Below, in pieces: positions 1 to 8,625 of a stretch of DNA of 64,000 bases. The notes below the pieces were generated by a model, which was given only the letters and a program-made list of their open reading frames with translations, had not been told where the DNA came from and did no database searches. Numbering within the stretch: position 1 is the stretch's first letter; each line of letters starts with the position of its first letter. The position numbers were made by a program, and so were the translations under genes. This stretch comes from JAJTCH01 sp040386195 (GTDB taxonomy: Bacteria; Pseudomonadota; Alphaproteobacteria; Rickettsiales; UBA1997), in the NCBI GenBank assembly GCA_040386195.1, contig JAZKFV010000018.1:1-64000 (forward strand). The letters are read 5' to 3'.

Positions 1-61
1 TGCGAACGCTTGCGCGGACAGATTTACAGTCTGTTGCCATTGACCACTCGGCCACCTCTCC
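1..61 (-). tRNA. tRNA-Tyr (GTA), 3' end cut by window edge
   Basis: The minus strand starts with acceptor GGAGAGG. It continues with a D-arm, an anticodon stem-loop ACAGA-CTGTAAA-TCTGT (anticodon GTA, tyrosine) and the beginning of the long variable arm typical of bacterial tRNA-Tyr (CCGCGC...GCG). The T-arm and 3' acceptor lie beyond base 1. Confidence 0.93.
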
Positions 62-94
62 TTAAGTTTCACTTGATTAAAAAGTGAGGGGTGG

Positions 95-123
95 GTTTTA
101 AAGTAAAAAACTTTATAAGTCAA
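95..123 (-). promoter_or_regulatory. putative promoter of tRNA-Tyr
   Basis: On the minus strand TTGACT (118-123) and TAAAAC (95-100) are separated by 17 bases and lie about 35 bases upstream of the tRNA 5' end. The -35 match is good and the -10 match is weak. No transcription data are available. Confidence 0.4.
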
Positions 124-134
124 TCAACAGCGAA

Positions 135-803
135 TTAAAACTTCCGCGCCAGAATTTCTTTAGCGAGTGGAACGGTGATATTGCGCTTTTTTTCCAAAGA
201 ATAAAATTCGAGCAAACGAACAATATCATAAATGCTCGCAAAATCGCGATTGAGATTTTGAGTTAAAAAATCAATCACCCTGCCCTCAACTTTTAATTGT
301 TTGGCGGCAAAATTTTTGGTTAAAAGCATTTTTATTAACTCGTCATCAGGTCTTTCAATTTCTAGCTGAAAGACATTTTTTAGGCGCGAATTTAGATCTT
401 TGATTTTGAGTCCAACCAAACTCAAATTCACCGAAGAAGTAATCAGCAAATAACCAAGTTTTTCCTGAATCAAATTAAAAATCTGCAACAATAATTCTGG
501 GTTCTTAATCTCATCAATATCTTCAATAATATAAAATTTTTTGGCTTTGATAAATTTGATCAAATTGACATTTTTTAAATCTGTCAAATGCAAAAATTCT
601 GCCTCAACTTTTTTGCTCCAAATATTCGCCAAATAGCTTTTCCCCGCCAATTTTGGCGCTAGAATAGCAAAAGTTTTTGGCGCCGATTCATTTTGCAAAT
701 CATAATTTTGAATAAACTCAAAAGCCGCTTCATTACAAGGCGAAACTACAAAATCTTCTGCTAAATATTTTTCTTGAAATGGAAAGTTGAAGCTAAGTTG
801 CAA
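135..803 (-). CDS. hda: DnaA-related regulator Hda/HdaA-like
   Basis: This 222-residue protein matches the Hda/HdaA family: the AAA+ part of DnaA without its N-terminal and DNA-binding domains. Known members act with the sliding clamp to promote ATP hydrolysis by DnaA after initiation. The N-terminal QLSFNF resembles the clamp-binding QL(S/P)xxF motif of the family. The Walker A position is degenerate (APKLAGKS, about residues 49-56) and a Walker B-like IIEDID follows near 92-97. The start is a TTG, chosen because the clamp-binding motif begins right after it and no ATG lies upstream in frame. The gene lies upstream of tRNA-Tyr and is divergent from lpdA. Confidence 0.85.
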   Translation of the reverse strand: MQLSFNFPFQEKYLAEDFVVSPCNEAAFEFIQNYDLQNESAPKTFAILAPKLAGKSYLANIWSKKVEAEFLHLTDLKNVNLIKFIKAKKFYIIEDIDEIKNPELLLQIFNLIQEKLGYLLITSSVNLSLVGLKIKDLNSRLKNVFQLEIERPDDELIKMLLTKNFAAKQLKVEGRVIDFLTQNLNRDFASIYDIVRLLEFYSLEKKRNITVPLAKEILARKF

Positions 804-884
804 GGCAAAAACAGTTTGAGTTTATGAAGAAAGGCGGCTAATTTAGCGTTTTGTTCGTTAATTTACTAATAATTTTAAATCATT

Positions 885-2300
885 ATGTCGAAAAAATTTG
901 ATCTTTGTGTTATAGGCGCTGGTCCAGGTGGATATGTTGCGGCAATTAGAGCGGCGCAGCTTGGACTCAAAGTTGTAGTTGTGGAAGCAAATCATTTGGG
1001 TGGAATTTGTTTGAATTGGGGTTGCATTCCAACTAAAGCGCTGCTGCGTTGTTCTGAGATTAATCATCTTTTGCACAATCTAGATCAATTCGGTTTTTCA
1101 GCGGAAAATGTCAAATTTGATTTTAATAAAATAATTGAAAGATCTCGCGGCGTTGCTAAAAAATTAAGCGGTGGAATCGCTGGTTTATTGAAGAAAAACC
1201 AAGTTGAGGTGATTGACGGTTTTGCCAGCTTTATCAATAAAGATAAAATTTCTATCAAAAAAGACGGCAAAGAAATTGAACAAGTTGAAGCAAATTATTT
1301 CATCGTTGCAACTGGCGCACGCGCTCGAGACATTGCTGGCATGGAAGCTGACGGCGAATTAATTTGGAATTATCGCACCGCAATGACTCCAAAAGAAATG
1401 CCCAAATCAATTTTGGTGGTTGGCTCTGGCGCAATTGGAGTTGAGTTTGCTTCATTCTATAAAAATATGGGCGCCGAAGTTACTATTGTTGAAATGGCGG
1501 AAAATATTTTGCCGGTTGAAGATGAAGAAATTTCGAAATTGGCACGCAAATCTTTTGAAAAACAAGGCATTAAAATTCAAACCAAAGCTGGTTTGAAAGC
1601 ACTTAAAAAAGGTAAAAATGATGTGACTGCACAAGTTGAAATTGATGGTAAAATTGAAGAAATTAAAGCCGATCGAGTTATTATGGCTGTAGGCGTGGTC
1701 GCTAATATTGAAAATTTAGGTTTAGATAAAACTAAAGTTAAATTAGAAAAAGGTATCATTAAAGTTGATGGTTATTGCCAAAGCTTTGAGCCCAACATTT
1801 ATGCTATTGGCGATGTTGTTGCGGGGCCTTGGTTAGCGCATAAAGCTTCTCACGAAGGCGTTATTGCGGCAGAAAAAATTGCTGAAAAACTGAAAAAATA
1901 TAACGCTAAAGATACTCACCCAATCAAACGCGAGAACATTCCGGGTTGCACTTATTCAATGCCACAAATTGCTTCGGTTGGCTTAACTGAGAAAAAAGCT
2001 AAAGAATTGGGTTTAAAAATTAAAGTTGGCAGATTCCCTTATATGGCAAATGGCAAAGCCATTGCGATGGGCGAAACTGAAGGTTTGGTTAAAACTATTT
2101 TTGATGAAAAAACCGGCGAGCTTCTGGGTGCGCACTTAATTGGCGCTGAAGTAACTGAAATGATTCAAGGTTATATTATTGGCAAACAAGCCGAATTAAC
2201 CGAATTAGATTTTATGCACACTATTTTCCCGCACCCAACTTTATCAGAAATGATGCATGAAGCAGTTTTGGACGCTTTTGGCAAAGTTGTGCATTTTTAA
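885..2300 (+). CDS. lpdA: dihydrolipoyl dehydrogenase (E3)
   Basis: This 471-residue flavoprotein disulfide reductase reoxidises dihydrolipoamide with NAD+ in the pyruvate and 2-oxoglutarate dehydrogenase complexes and the glycine cleavage system. Visible features are the FAD-binding GAGPGG (11-16), the redox-active pair C42-LNWG-C47, an NAD-binding GSGAIGVEF near residue 175, the second FAD motif ending in AIGD, and the dimer-interface catalytic H450 and E455 in HPTLSE. Length is normal for the family. It stands alone, divergent from hda; the E1 and E2 genes are not in the window. lipA (lipoate synthesis) lies about 21 kb away. Confidence 0.97.
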   Translation: MSKKFDLCVIGAGPGGYVAAIRAAQLGLKVVVVEANHLGGICLNWGCIPTKALLRCSEINHLLHNLDQFGFSAENVKFDFNKIIERSRGVAKKLSGGIAGLLKKNQVEVIDGFASFINKDKISIKKDGKEIEQVEANYFIVATGARARDIAGMEADGELIWNYRTAMTPKEMPKSILVVGSGAIGVEFASFYKNMGAEVTIVEMAENILPVEDEEISKLARKSFEKQGIKIQTKAGLKALKKGKNDVTAQVEIDGKIEEIKADRVIMAVGVVANIENLGLDKTKVKLEKGIIKVDGYCQSFEPNIYAIGDVVAGPWLAHKASHEGVIAAEKIAEKLKKYNAKDTHPIKRENIPGCTYSMPQIASVGLTEKKAKELGLKIKVGRFPYMANGKAIAMGETEGLVKTIFDEKTGELLGAHLIGAEVTEMIQGYIIGKQAELTELDFMHTIFPHPTLSEMMHEAVLDAFGKVVHF

Positions 2301-2321
2301 CAAAAAAGTTAAAAATCTTAA

Positions 2322-2349
2322 TTGACAAATAAAGCGGCAAAGATATTTT
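2322..2349 (+). promoter_or_regulatory. putative sigma70-type promoter
   Basis: TTGACA (2322-2327) is followed after 16 bases by TATTTT (2344-2349). It lies 120-150 bases upstream of the small exported-protein gene at 2473, so the transcript would have a leader of about 115 bases. Confidence 0.45.
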
Positions 2350-2472
2350 TAGCCCCACTTTAAATTACCTTAAGAGTTTATTTTAGGGTAGTTTATGGTT
2401 CTGTATTCGCCATTTAAGCCCTTGCAGAAACATTTAATTACACTTTTAAAAAATCAATTTTACTTAAATACT

Positions 2473-2751
2473 ATGAAAAAATTAATCTTAGTTGCTGCTT
2501 TGACTCTTGCAGCAAATTCTGCTTTCGCAGAAGCTCCTAAAGCTGAAATGAAAGCTGCTCCAGTTGCTAAAACTGCTGAAGTTAAAGCTGCTCCTAAAGC
2601 TGAAGTTAAAACTGAAGCTAAAGCTGAAGTTAAAACTGAAGCTGCTGCTGAAGCTCCTAAAGCTAAAAAAGCTCACAAAAAAGCTAAAAAAGCTGCTGAA
2701 GTTAAAGCTGACGCTGCTGCTCCAGCTGTTGACGCTGCTGCTAAAAAATAG
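2473..2751 (+). CDS. small exported Ala/Lys/Glu-rich repeat protein
   Basis: The 92-residue product starts with a clear Sec signal peptide (MKKLILVAALTLAANSAFA, cleavage likely after AFA near residue 19). The mature part contains almost only Ala, Lys, Glu, Val, Pro and Thr, in degenerate repeats such as KAEVKTEA and APKAE, with a more basic KKAHKKAKKA segment. I chose the ATG at 2473 rather than the in-frame codon at 2395 because the signal peptide begins there. A strong terminator follows. The function is unknown; such low-complexity, highly charged proteins are hard to assign by sequence. All three forward frames are open across the repeat, so only the signal peptide and terminator identify the true frame. 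Confidence 0.8.
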   Translation: MKKLILVAALTLAANSAFAEAPKAEMKAAPVAKTAEVKAAPKAEVKTEAKAEVKTEAAAEAPKAKKAHKKAKKAAEVKADAAAPAVDAAAKK

Positions 2752-2773
2752 TTTATCTTTATTCTATTTTAAA

Positions 2774-2810
2774 AACCGGGCTAGCCAAATTTGGTTAGTC
2801 CGGTTTTTTT
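2774..2810 (+). terminator. Rho-independent terminator
   Basis: CCGGGCTAGCC (2776-2786) pairs with GGTTAGTCCGG with two G-T pairs and is followed by seven T residues. It ends the small exported-protein gene and lies just before birA. Confidence 0.88.
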
Positions 2811-2821
2811 ATAGCTCATAT

Positions 2822-3553
2822 ATGTTTATCAGATCTTATCACCAAAATTTCTCAATCGATCATTACCCAGAGCTTATCAGCACCAACTCTCTTGCTTTAG
2901 AACTTGCCAAATCTTACCAGATCAATTCCAACCATATAATTTTAGCTGATCAACAAACTAATGGTCGCGGGCGAATGGATCGCAATTGGGTTTCGCCGCT
3001 GGGAAATCTTTATTTTTCACTAGTTTTAAAAACGCAAAAATCAGCTACTGAAATTTCCGAGCTTTCATTTCTAACCGCGGTAGCGCTTGGTTTAGCGCTG
3101 GATGAATTTTCTGAGGATAACAAAAAAATTAATTATAAATGGCCAAATGATATTTTGGTTGATGATAAAAAAGTGGCGGGAATTTTATTGGAAAAAGATG
3201 CCGATTTTGTAATTTTGGGCGTTGGCGTTAATATCAATTCTCATCCTAAAAATACCAATTATCCGGCTTGCAACCTTGAAGAGCAAGGTTTTAAGGTTGA
3301 TGATAAAATTGATTTACTCAAAAAATTTCTGGATCGCTTTATTAATCTTCATCAAAAATGGTTAGATTTTGGTTTTACACCAATTAGAAATTTGTGGTTA
3401 GAAAAAGCTTTTAATTTGAATCAAGAAATTGCTGTGAATCTGCCAAATCAGTCGCTCCGAGGAATTTTTAGAAATTTAGATGAGAAGGGAAATTTGGTTC
3501 TAGAAGTAAATAATCAAATTAGATTAATTGCTTCGGGAGAAGTTTTTAGCTAA
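2822..3553 (+). CDS. birA: biotin--[acetyl-CoA-carboxylase] ligase
   Basis: This 243-residue group I biotin protein ligase has no N-terminal DNA-binding domain. It makes biotinyl-AMP and transfers biotin to carrier lysines, for example of acetyl-CoA or propionyl-CoA carboxylase (pccB is in the window). Seen: TNGRGRMDRNW (biotinyl-AMP loop), KWPNDIL, KVAGILLE, then GVGVNIN. The reading frame stays open for 86 codons upstream through the Ala/Lys repeat gene, but the ATG at 2822 lies beyond the terminator and gives the normal family length. It converges on pgeF and the two genes overlap by 8 bases at their ends. Confidence 0.92.
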   Translation: MFIRSYHQNFSIDHYPELISTNSLALELAKSYQINSNHIILADQQTNGRGRMDRNWVSPLGNLYFSLVLKTQKSATEISELSFLTAVALGLALDEFSEDNKKINYKWPNDILVDDKKVAGILLEKDADFVILGVGVNINSHPKNTNYPACNLEEQGFKVDDKIDLLKKFLDRFINLHQKWLDFGFTPIRNLWLEKAFNLNQEIAVNLPNQSLRGIFRNLDEKGNLVLEVNNQIRLIASGEVFS

Positions 3554-4244
3554 TTTGAATCACAGAAATATTGCGCCCACAATCCGCCTCTTGCAAATGA
3601 GTGCTGCGCCGATAGCTAAATAACTTTTCAGGCTGGCTGTAAGTATCAATTTCTTCATCAAAAATATTCTTTATTCCCGCATTTTGTAATTTTTCTTTTA
3701 CATATCCCGGCAAGTCAAACATATAGTGCCCCGCTCTTTTACCATCAATAAAAAACTTTTTATTTGCAGAATTTTCAGCCACAAAACGATCATAAAATTC
3801 TTGCGAAATTTCATAGGATTTTTGGCGAATAGTTGGGCCAATCACAACTTTTATATTTTCAATTTGCGCCCCAATTTCCAACATTTTAGAAATTGTGTTA
3901 TCAGTAATATTTTTAAAAGCTCCCGGCCAGCCAGCGTGCGCAGCTCCAATCACTGAATTTTTTTCATCAAAAAATAAAATTGGCGTGCAATCAGCGGTGA
4001 ATAATCCAATGATTAAATTTTTGAGATTGGTGACAATTGCGTCGGCCTTTGGGCGATTTGTGGCTGATGGAATTTTGGATTCATCGTCAATTACCACCAC
4101 ATCCGCACTATGAATCTGATCAATTAAAACAACAGGGCGCGAAGAAATAAAATTCTGTTTAGCGAGGTTTTTTTCTAGGTCTGAATAATCAGTCAAAGCG
4201 CGATTAATTACGCATTCTTTGCCGAAGAAATGATATTTGATCAT
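3546..4244 (-). CDS. pgeF: YfiH/PgeF family (laccase-domain) purine nucleoside phosphorylase
   Basis: The 232-residue protein belongs to the family once called polyphenol oxidase or laccase-domain protein. Members are zinc-dependent purine nucleoside phosphorylases/deaminases, and some have been linked to peptidoglycan editing. The His-Cys-His metal triad is visible as H45 (QIHS), C86 (ADCTP) and H103 (HAGW), with VIGPTIRQKSYEI further on. It is downstream of ychF on the same strand, separated by a heptad-repeat hairpin. It lacks the frequent neighbour rluD. Confidence 0.9.
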   Translation of the reverse strand: MIKYHFFGKECVINRALTDYSDLEKNLAKQNFISSRPVVLIDQIHSADVVVIDDESKIPSATNRPKADAIVTNLKNLIIGLFTADCTPILFFDEKNSVIGAAHAGWPGAFKNITDNTISKMLEIGAQIENIKVVIGPTIRQKSYEISQEFYDRFVAENSANKKFFIDGKRAGHYMFDLPGYVKEKLQNAGIKNIFDEEIDTYSQPEKLFSYRRSTHLQEADCGRNISVIQIS

Positions 4245-4253
4245 AAATTAAAT

Positions 4254-4331
4254 AGTCGTAAGTCGTAAGTCGTGAGTCGTAAGTCGCTAGCAATTTTAAT
4301 ACTTACGACTTACGACTTATGACTTACGACT
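4254..4331. repeat. heptad-repeat hairpin between ychF and pgeF
   Basis: Tandem copies of a GTCGTAA unit (4254-4286) are followed, after a 14-base loop, by the inverted units TTACGAC (4301-4331). The arms can form a stem of about 30 bp. It begins four bases from the ychF stop codon. There is no dedicated T-run, so it may act as an RNA hairpin or be a selfish repeat. Confidence 0.9.
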
Positions 4332-4334
4332 ATT

Positions 4335-5438
4335 TTAAACATTAAATCTAAAGTGAAAAACATCGCCATCTTGAACAATATAATCTTTACCTTCCAGCCT
4401 TAATTTTCCAGCATTCTTACAACCTTCTTCGCCGTTAAATTGAACATAATCTTGATAAGCGATTGTTTCGGCGCGGATGAAACCTTTTTCAAAATCAGTG
4501 TGAATAACCCCCGCCGCTTTTGGTGCGGTGCCGCCTTGACTCATTTGCCAAGCGTGACATTCTTTGGGGCCAACGGTGAAGAAAGTTATTAGATTGAGCA
4601 AGCCATAGCCAGCGCGGATAATTTGGGCTAAACCGGTTTCTTGCAAACCAACTGCTTCTAAAAATTCTTTCTTTTCCTCTTCGCTGCTCAGCGCGGCAAT
4701 TTCTGATTCAACTTGCGCAGAAATTTTCAAAACTGGAAAGCTATTTTTTTTGCCAAGTTCGGCAACTAAATCAGAATATTTATTTCCTTTTAAAACTTCT
4801 GCTTCACTTAAATTACAAACAAAAAGTTGTGGTTTGGCGGTGATTAATTGCAAATTATTGAAAACTCGTCTTTCGTCTTCGTCCTTTAATTCCAATAAGC
4901 GCGCCGGTTTTTCTTGTCCTAAAATTTCTAAAGCTTTTTTGCCAACTACAATTTGCAACAAAGTTTCTTTATCAGCATGTTTGGCTTTTTTTTCTAGATT
5001 AGAAATGCGTTTTTGCAAAGATTCTAAATCAGCTAAAATCAATTCGAGCTGAATTAATTCGGCATCGCGCACCGGATCAATTGCGCCTTCCACATGGACA
5101 ATATTTTCATCTTCAAAACAACGCACCACATTGACAATTGCATCAACCTCACGAATATGTGATAAAAATTGATTGCCCAAGCCCTCGCCTTTGCTGGCTC
5201 CTTTGACTAATCCGGCAATATCAACAAACTCAATTTGAGTTGGAATTATTACTGCGCTGCCAGCAATTTTAGTTAATTTTTGCAAGCGCTCATCAGGAAC
5301 TGCAACCTTGCCAATATTAGGTTCAATTGTGCAAAATGGATAATTGGCAGCTTCAGCAGAAGCGGTTTGAGTTAAAGCATTAAAAAGAGTTGATTTGCCA
5401 ACATTGGGCAAGCCAACAATACCGCATTTGAAAGACAT
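4335..5438 (-). CDS. ychF: redox-regulated ATPase YchF (Obg family)
   Basis: This 367-residue P-loop protein of the Obg group binds the ribosome and prefers ATP over GTP. The P-loop GLPNVGKST is at residues 9-17, followed by the G3 region DIAGLVKGASKGEGLGN. The G4 position is NLSE instead of NKxD, which explains the ATP preference in this family. The C-terminal TGS domain is present (VIHTDFEKGFIRAE, KDYIVQDGDVFHFRF). I start at the ATG in 5436-5438; a 13-codon upstream extension begins with TTG inside an inverted repeat and is unlike the family. Confidence 0.95.
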   Translation of the reverse strand: MSFKCGIVGLPNVGKSTLFNALTQTASAEAANYPFCTIEPNIGKVAVPDERLQKLTKIAGSAVIIPTQIEFVDIAGLVKGASKGEGLGNQFLSHIREVDAIVNVVRCFEDENIVHVEGAIDPVRDAELIQLELILADLESLQKRISNLEKKAKHADKETLLQIVVGKKALEILGQEKPARLLELKDEDERRVFNNLQLITAKPQLFVCNLSEAEVLKGNKYSDLVAELGKKNSFPVLKISAQVESEIAALSSEEEKKEFLEAVGLQETGLAQIIRAGYGLLNLITFFTVGPKECHAWQMSQGGTAPKAAGVIHTDFEKGFIRAETIAYQDYVQFNGEEGCKNAGKLRLEGKDYIVQDGDVFHFRFNV

Positions 5439-5463
5439 TATTTTATGATTTTGATTGGTAGTT

Positions 5464-5608
5464 AAAGACTTACGCAAAGCGAGTATCGCAAAGAGATTTT
5501 AAAGTTTTTTAATTTTTTAAAAGGTAAGCCTACCAAACGTAGGTGCGTTTTAAAAAATTAAAAAACTTTAAAATATCGAAGCGAGACGAAGTTTTGCGCA
5601 AGTCTTTT
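5464..5608. repeat. large imperfect inverted repeat at the mgtA 3' end
   Basis: Two arms of about 60 bases face each other around a short unpaired centre near 5525-5546. The inner parts (ATTTTAAAGTTTTTTAATTT and its complement) are almost perfect. The outer ends share GACTTACGCAAA versus GACTTGCGCAAA. The mgtA stop codon lies inside the right arm. Size and structure resemble a MITE or a palindromic element. Confidence 0.8.
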
Positions 5609-8267
5609 TGAAGTAGTGTTTCTTAACGAGCTGCACTAAAGCGGCGTAGCTTATAATGACAATTGCTAAAAAGCCAAAATATTTTGCTGGCAATTGCACC
5701 AAGCCCAAACTATCTGCAAGTGGCGAGAACGGTAAATATAAACCAATCATAATAATCACGATTGAAGAAATAATCATTGTCCAGCTGGCGCGGCTTTGCA
5801 GGAAGGGAATTTTATTGGTGCGAATTACATGAATGATGATGGTTTGCGAAACTAGCGAATGAACGAACCAACCAGTTTGGAACAAGGCTGGATTGTGCCA
5901 CGCGCCGAAGGCAAAAATTAAAATTGCGAACATCACATAATCAAAAATTGAACTGATTGGTCCTAAAATAAACATAAATTTGCTGATCTCTTTCATGTCC
6001 CATTTTCTAGGCTTTTCGAGATATTCTTCGTCAACATTATCTGTCGCCACTGAAGCTTGCGAAAAATCGTAGAGCAAATTATTGGTTAAAATTTGGATTG
6101 GTAGCATTGGCAAAAATGGCAAGAAACAGCTGGCGCCCATCACTGAAAACATATTACCAAAATTAGATGATGAGCCCATTTTGATATATTTGATAATATT
6201 GCCAAACACGGTGCGACCTTTGATGATGCCCTTTTCAAGCACCAATAAAGATTTTTCAAGCAAAACAATATCAGCCGATTCTTTAGCAACATCCACCGCG
6301 CTATCCACCGAAATTCCAACATCTGCCGCTTTGAGTGCTGCCGCATCGTTAATTCCATCGCCTAAAAATCCAACCACAAAACCGCTATTTTGTAAGGCTT
6401 TAACAATTCTTTCTTTGTGTAAAGGTGAAAGCTTGGCAAAGATTGTTGTGTCTTTGGCAATTTTTTCTAATTCTCTATCGCTGAGTTTATCCAACTGCGT
6501 TCCCAACATTACATTTTTCACATCAATTCCAACTTCTTTGCAGATTTTTTTAGTCACCGCCATGGCATCACCAGTGAGAATTTTTACACTCACACCTTGC
6601 TTATTGAGCAAAGCAATTGCCTCAGCTGTGGTTTCTTTTGGTGGATCTAAAAACGCCATAAAACCAATCAAAGTTAAACCTTGTTCATCAGCAACTGCGT
6701 ATTGAACTTTATTATCTTTAATTTCTTTGATCGCCACCGCAATTACCCGAAAACCATCTTCGCTAAAATCATTAGCAAGAGTATTTAATCGAGTTCTTTC
6801 AATATTGTTCAAATCAACAATCTCGCCGTTAATCAAAGCCGAAGAGCTGATATTCAACATCTCTTCCACCGCGCCCTTGCAAATTACTAAATGCTGTTTT
6901 TGATTATCTTCCAAAACTACTGACATTCTGCGCCGGTTGAAATCAAAAGGAATTTCGTCAATTTTTTGATATTTGCGATCTAAAAATGCGTCATAATTTT
7001 GATCACCGTGATCTAGAATTGCGCGATCTAAAAGGTTTTTTAAACCGGTTTGATAAAAGCTGTTTAGATAAGCGTAGCTTAATACCAACTCACTTTCTTC
7101 GCCGTTTAAATTGACATATTTTTCTAAGATAACTTTATCTTGGGTTAGCGTTCCAGTTTTGTCGGAGCACAAAACATCCATCGCGCCAAAATTTTGAATT
7201 GAGCTTAAATGCTTAACAATAACTTTATTGCGCGACATTGAAATGGCGCCGCGCGCCAGATTAATAGTGACAATCATCGGCAAAACTTCCGGCGTTAAAC
7301 CAACTGCAACTGCAACTGCAAATAAAAATGCCGAGAACCAATCACCCTTGCCAAAACCGTTGAGCATAAAGACAATTGGCACCATCACCAACATAAAACG
7401 AATCATCAACCAAGTATATTGTTTGATGCCTAAATCAAAATTGGTCTTGGATTTTTTGGCGGTAATTTTGCTGGCAATGCGCCCAAAAAAAGTGTTTTTG
7501 CCGGTGAGCAAAACCAATGCCATCGCAGTTCCGCTGACCACGTTGCTGCCCATATGGCAAATGTTGCTAAGCTCTAAAGAGTTGCTGGTTTTTTTAGTTT
7601 CAAGATTAGAAGATTTTTCGACCGGCAAAGATTCACCAGTTAAACTTGATTGATTAACGAATAAGTCTTTAGCAAAAATTAAACGCACATCAGCAGGAAT
7701 AATATCGCCAGCCGCCAGTTGAATTACATCTCCGGGAACTAATTGTTCAATTTCAATTTCGCGTTTTTCAACATTAGTTCGCGGGAAAAATTGTTCTTCA
7801 TCTTCATTTTCCTCCACTTCATTTTTGCGAATCACCGTTGCAGTGGTGCGCACCATTAAACGCAATTTTTCTACCGCTTTTCCAGAGCGAAATTCTTGAA
7901 AAGAAGTGAGAATAATACTGAGCAAAACCATCACGGTGATAACAATTGCCGCTTTAAAATCGCCAATAAAAAATGAAACTAATGCTAAAGTTAAAAGCAA
8001 AATATTCAGCGGATTGATTGACTTAAACAGCAACGCAAAGAGGGAATTTTTTTCAATTTGCACAACTTGATTTGCGCCATATTTTTCTTGTCTGAGCAAA
8101 GCTTCATCATCAGAAATTCCATCAATTGAGCTGTTGAACGAAGAAAGTAGTTTGTCGTTTTCTGAATATGCTGCAGATAAAATAATGCTTTCCGGCGAGT
8201 TGTTAATTGGCTTGTCAGCTTGTGTATCTTGATTAGTTTTGGCGCAGAAAAAAAATGGAAATTTCAT
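5568..8267 (-). CDS. mgtA: magnesium-translocating P-type ATPase
   Basis: The 899-residue protein is a P3B-type Mg2+ importer (MgtA/MgtB family) of the inner membrane. Motifs are TGES (210-213, actuator), VGLTPEVLP in transmembrane segment 4 (near 322-330), the phosphorylation loop D369-KTGTLT, the nucleotide-domain KGAVEEML, and GDGINDAAALKAADVGISV in the hinge. Ten transmembrane helices are expected. An acidic insertion (VEENEDEEQ, about 151-159) lies in the actuator region. The last residues (TCAKLRLASIF) are encoded by the inverted repeat at 5464-5608 and extend past the usual family end. No mgtL-type leader peptide is evident upstream. Confidence 0.95.
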   Translation of the reverse strand: MKFPFFFCAKTNQDTQADKPINNSPESIILSAAYSENDKLLSSFNSSIDGISDDEALLRQEKYGANQVVQIEKNSLFALLFKSINPLNILLLTLALVSFFIGDFKAAIVITVMVLLSIILTSFQEFRSGKAVEKLRLMVRTTATVIRKNEVEENEDEEQFFPRTNVEKREIEIEQLVPGDVIQLAAGDIIPADVRLIFAKDLFVNQSSLTGESLPVEKSSNLETKKTSNSLELSNICHMGSNVVSGTAMALVLLTGKNTFFGRIASKITAKKSKTNFDLGIKQYTWLMIRFMLVMVPIVFMLNGFGKGDWFSAFLFAVAVAVGLTPEVLPMIVTINLARGAISMSRNKVIVKHLSSIQNFGAMDVLCSDKTGTLTQDKVILEKYVNLNGEESELVLSYAYLNSFYQTGLKNLLDRAILDHGDQNYDAFLDRKYQKIDEIPFDFNRRRMSVVLEDNQKQHLVICKGAVEEMLNISSSALINGEIVDLNNIERTRLNTLANDFSEDGFRVIAVAIKEIKDNKVQYAVADEQGLTLIGFMAFLDPPKETTAEAIALLNKQGVSVKILTGDAMAVTKKICKEVGIDVKNVMLGTQLDKLSDRELEKIAKDTTIFAKLSPLHKERIVKALQNSGFVVGFLGDGINDAAALKAADVGISVDSAVDVAKESADIVLLEKSLLVLEKGIIKGRTVFGNIIKYIKMGSSSNFGNMFSVMGASCFLPFLPMLPIQILTNNLLYDFSQASVATDNVDEEYLEKPRKWDMKEISKFMFILGPISSIFDYVMFAILIFAFGAWHNPALFQTGWFVHSLVSQTIIIHVIRTNKIPFLQSRASWTMIISSIVIIMIGLYLPFSPLADSLGLVQLPAKYFGFLAIVIISYAALVQLVKKHYFKKTCAKLRLASIF

Positions 8268-8360
8268 CGGGTAAGATATTTATTGCTTGAATGGAATTTG
8301 AAATTTTGCTCATCTAATCCAAAATATCAGCAAAAAACTTGCTATGAATGGTAATTTTTC

Positions 8361-8388
8361 TTGACTTTGCACTGATTAAAAATATTAT
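8361..8388 (+). promoter_or_regulatory. putative promoter of rpmG-glpX-secB
   Basis: TTGACT (8361-8366), a 16-base spacer and TATTAT (8383-8388) lie 43 bases upstream of rpmG. A CTTGACTTT -35 core also occurs ahead of rplM (42952-42960), although no clear -10 follows there. Confidence 0.55.
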
Positions 8389-8430
8389 CCACCCTCTTTT
8401 TTCTCTTACCAACAATCCTTGTAATTTAAG

Positions 8431-8625
8431 ATGGCTCCAAAACCAAAATCTTCTAAAGCAAAAAGAAGTGCAATTCTTTTCAAAATGGTCAGCACCGCTG
8501 GCACTGGTTTTTTCTACACTGCAAGAAGAAATCCTAAGCAAAAACCTGAAAAAATGGTTTTCAGCAAATATGATCCAGTTGCTAGAAAGCACGTGGAATT
8601 CAAAGAACAAAAATTGACTTCATAG
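8431..8625 (+). CDS. rpmG: 50S ribosomal protein L33
   Basis: The 64-residue protein carries the L33 signature: STAGTGFFYTARRNP, then EKMVFSKYDPVARKHVEFKE. The N-terminus is a few residues longer than the common 55-residue form. It lacks the paired CxxC zinc motifs, so it is the zinc-free type. The stop codon is directly followed by the glpX start. Confidence 0.95.
   Translation: MAPKPKSSKAKRSAILFKMVSTAGTGFFYTARRNPKQKPEKMVFSKYDPVARKHVEFKEQKLTS

Noticed and set aside
2488..2676. Antisense Ser/Phe-rich ORF
   Set aside because: It is the complement of the Ala/Lys/Glu repeat. Codon periodicity explains the open frame.
2564..2821. LK-rich 86-codon extension ahead of BirA
   Set aside because: It is the third frame of the Ala/Lys repeat gene, and a terminator lies between it and the BirA ATG at 2822.
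4254..4331. CRISPR array
   Set aside because: Units are 7 bp without spacers and form inverted arms. No cas gene is present.
6082..6705. 207-codon forward ORF inside mgtA
   Set aside because: It is antisense to the conserved P-domain of the ATPase and shows no family features.
8314..8617. Alternative ORFs overlapping rpmG on both strands
   Set aside because: The L33 signature fixes the frame. The others lack similarity or composition support.
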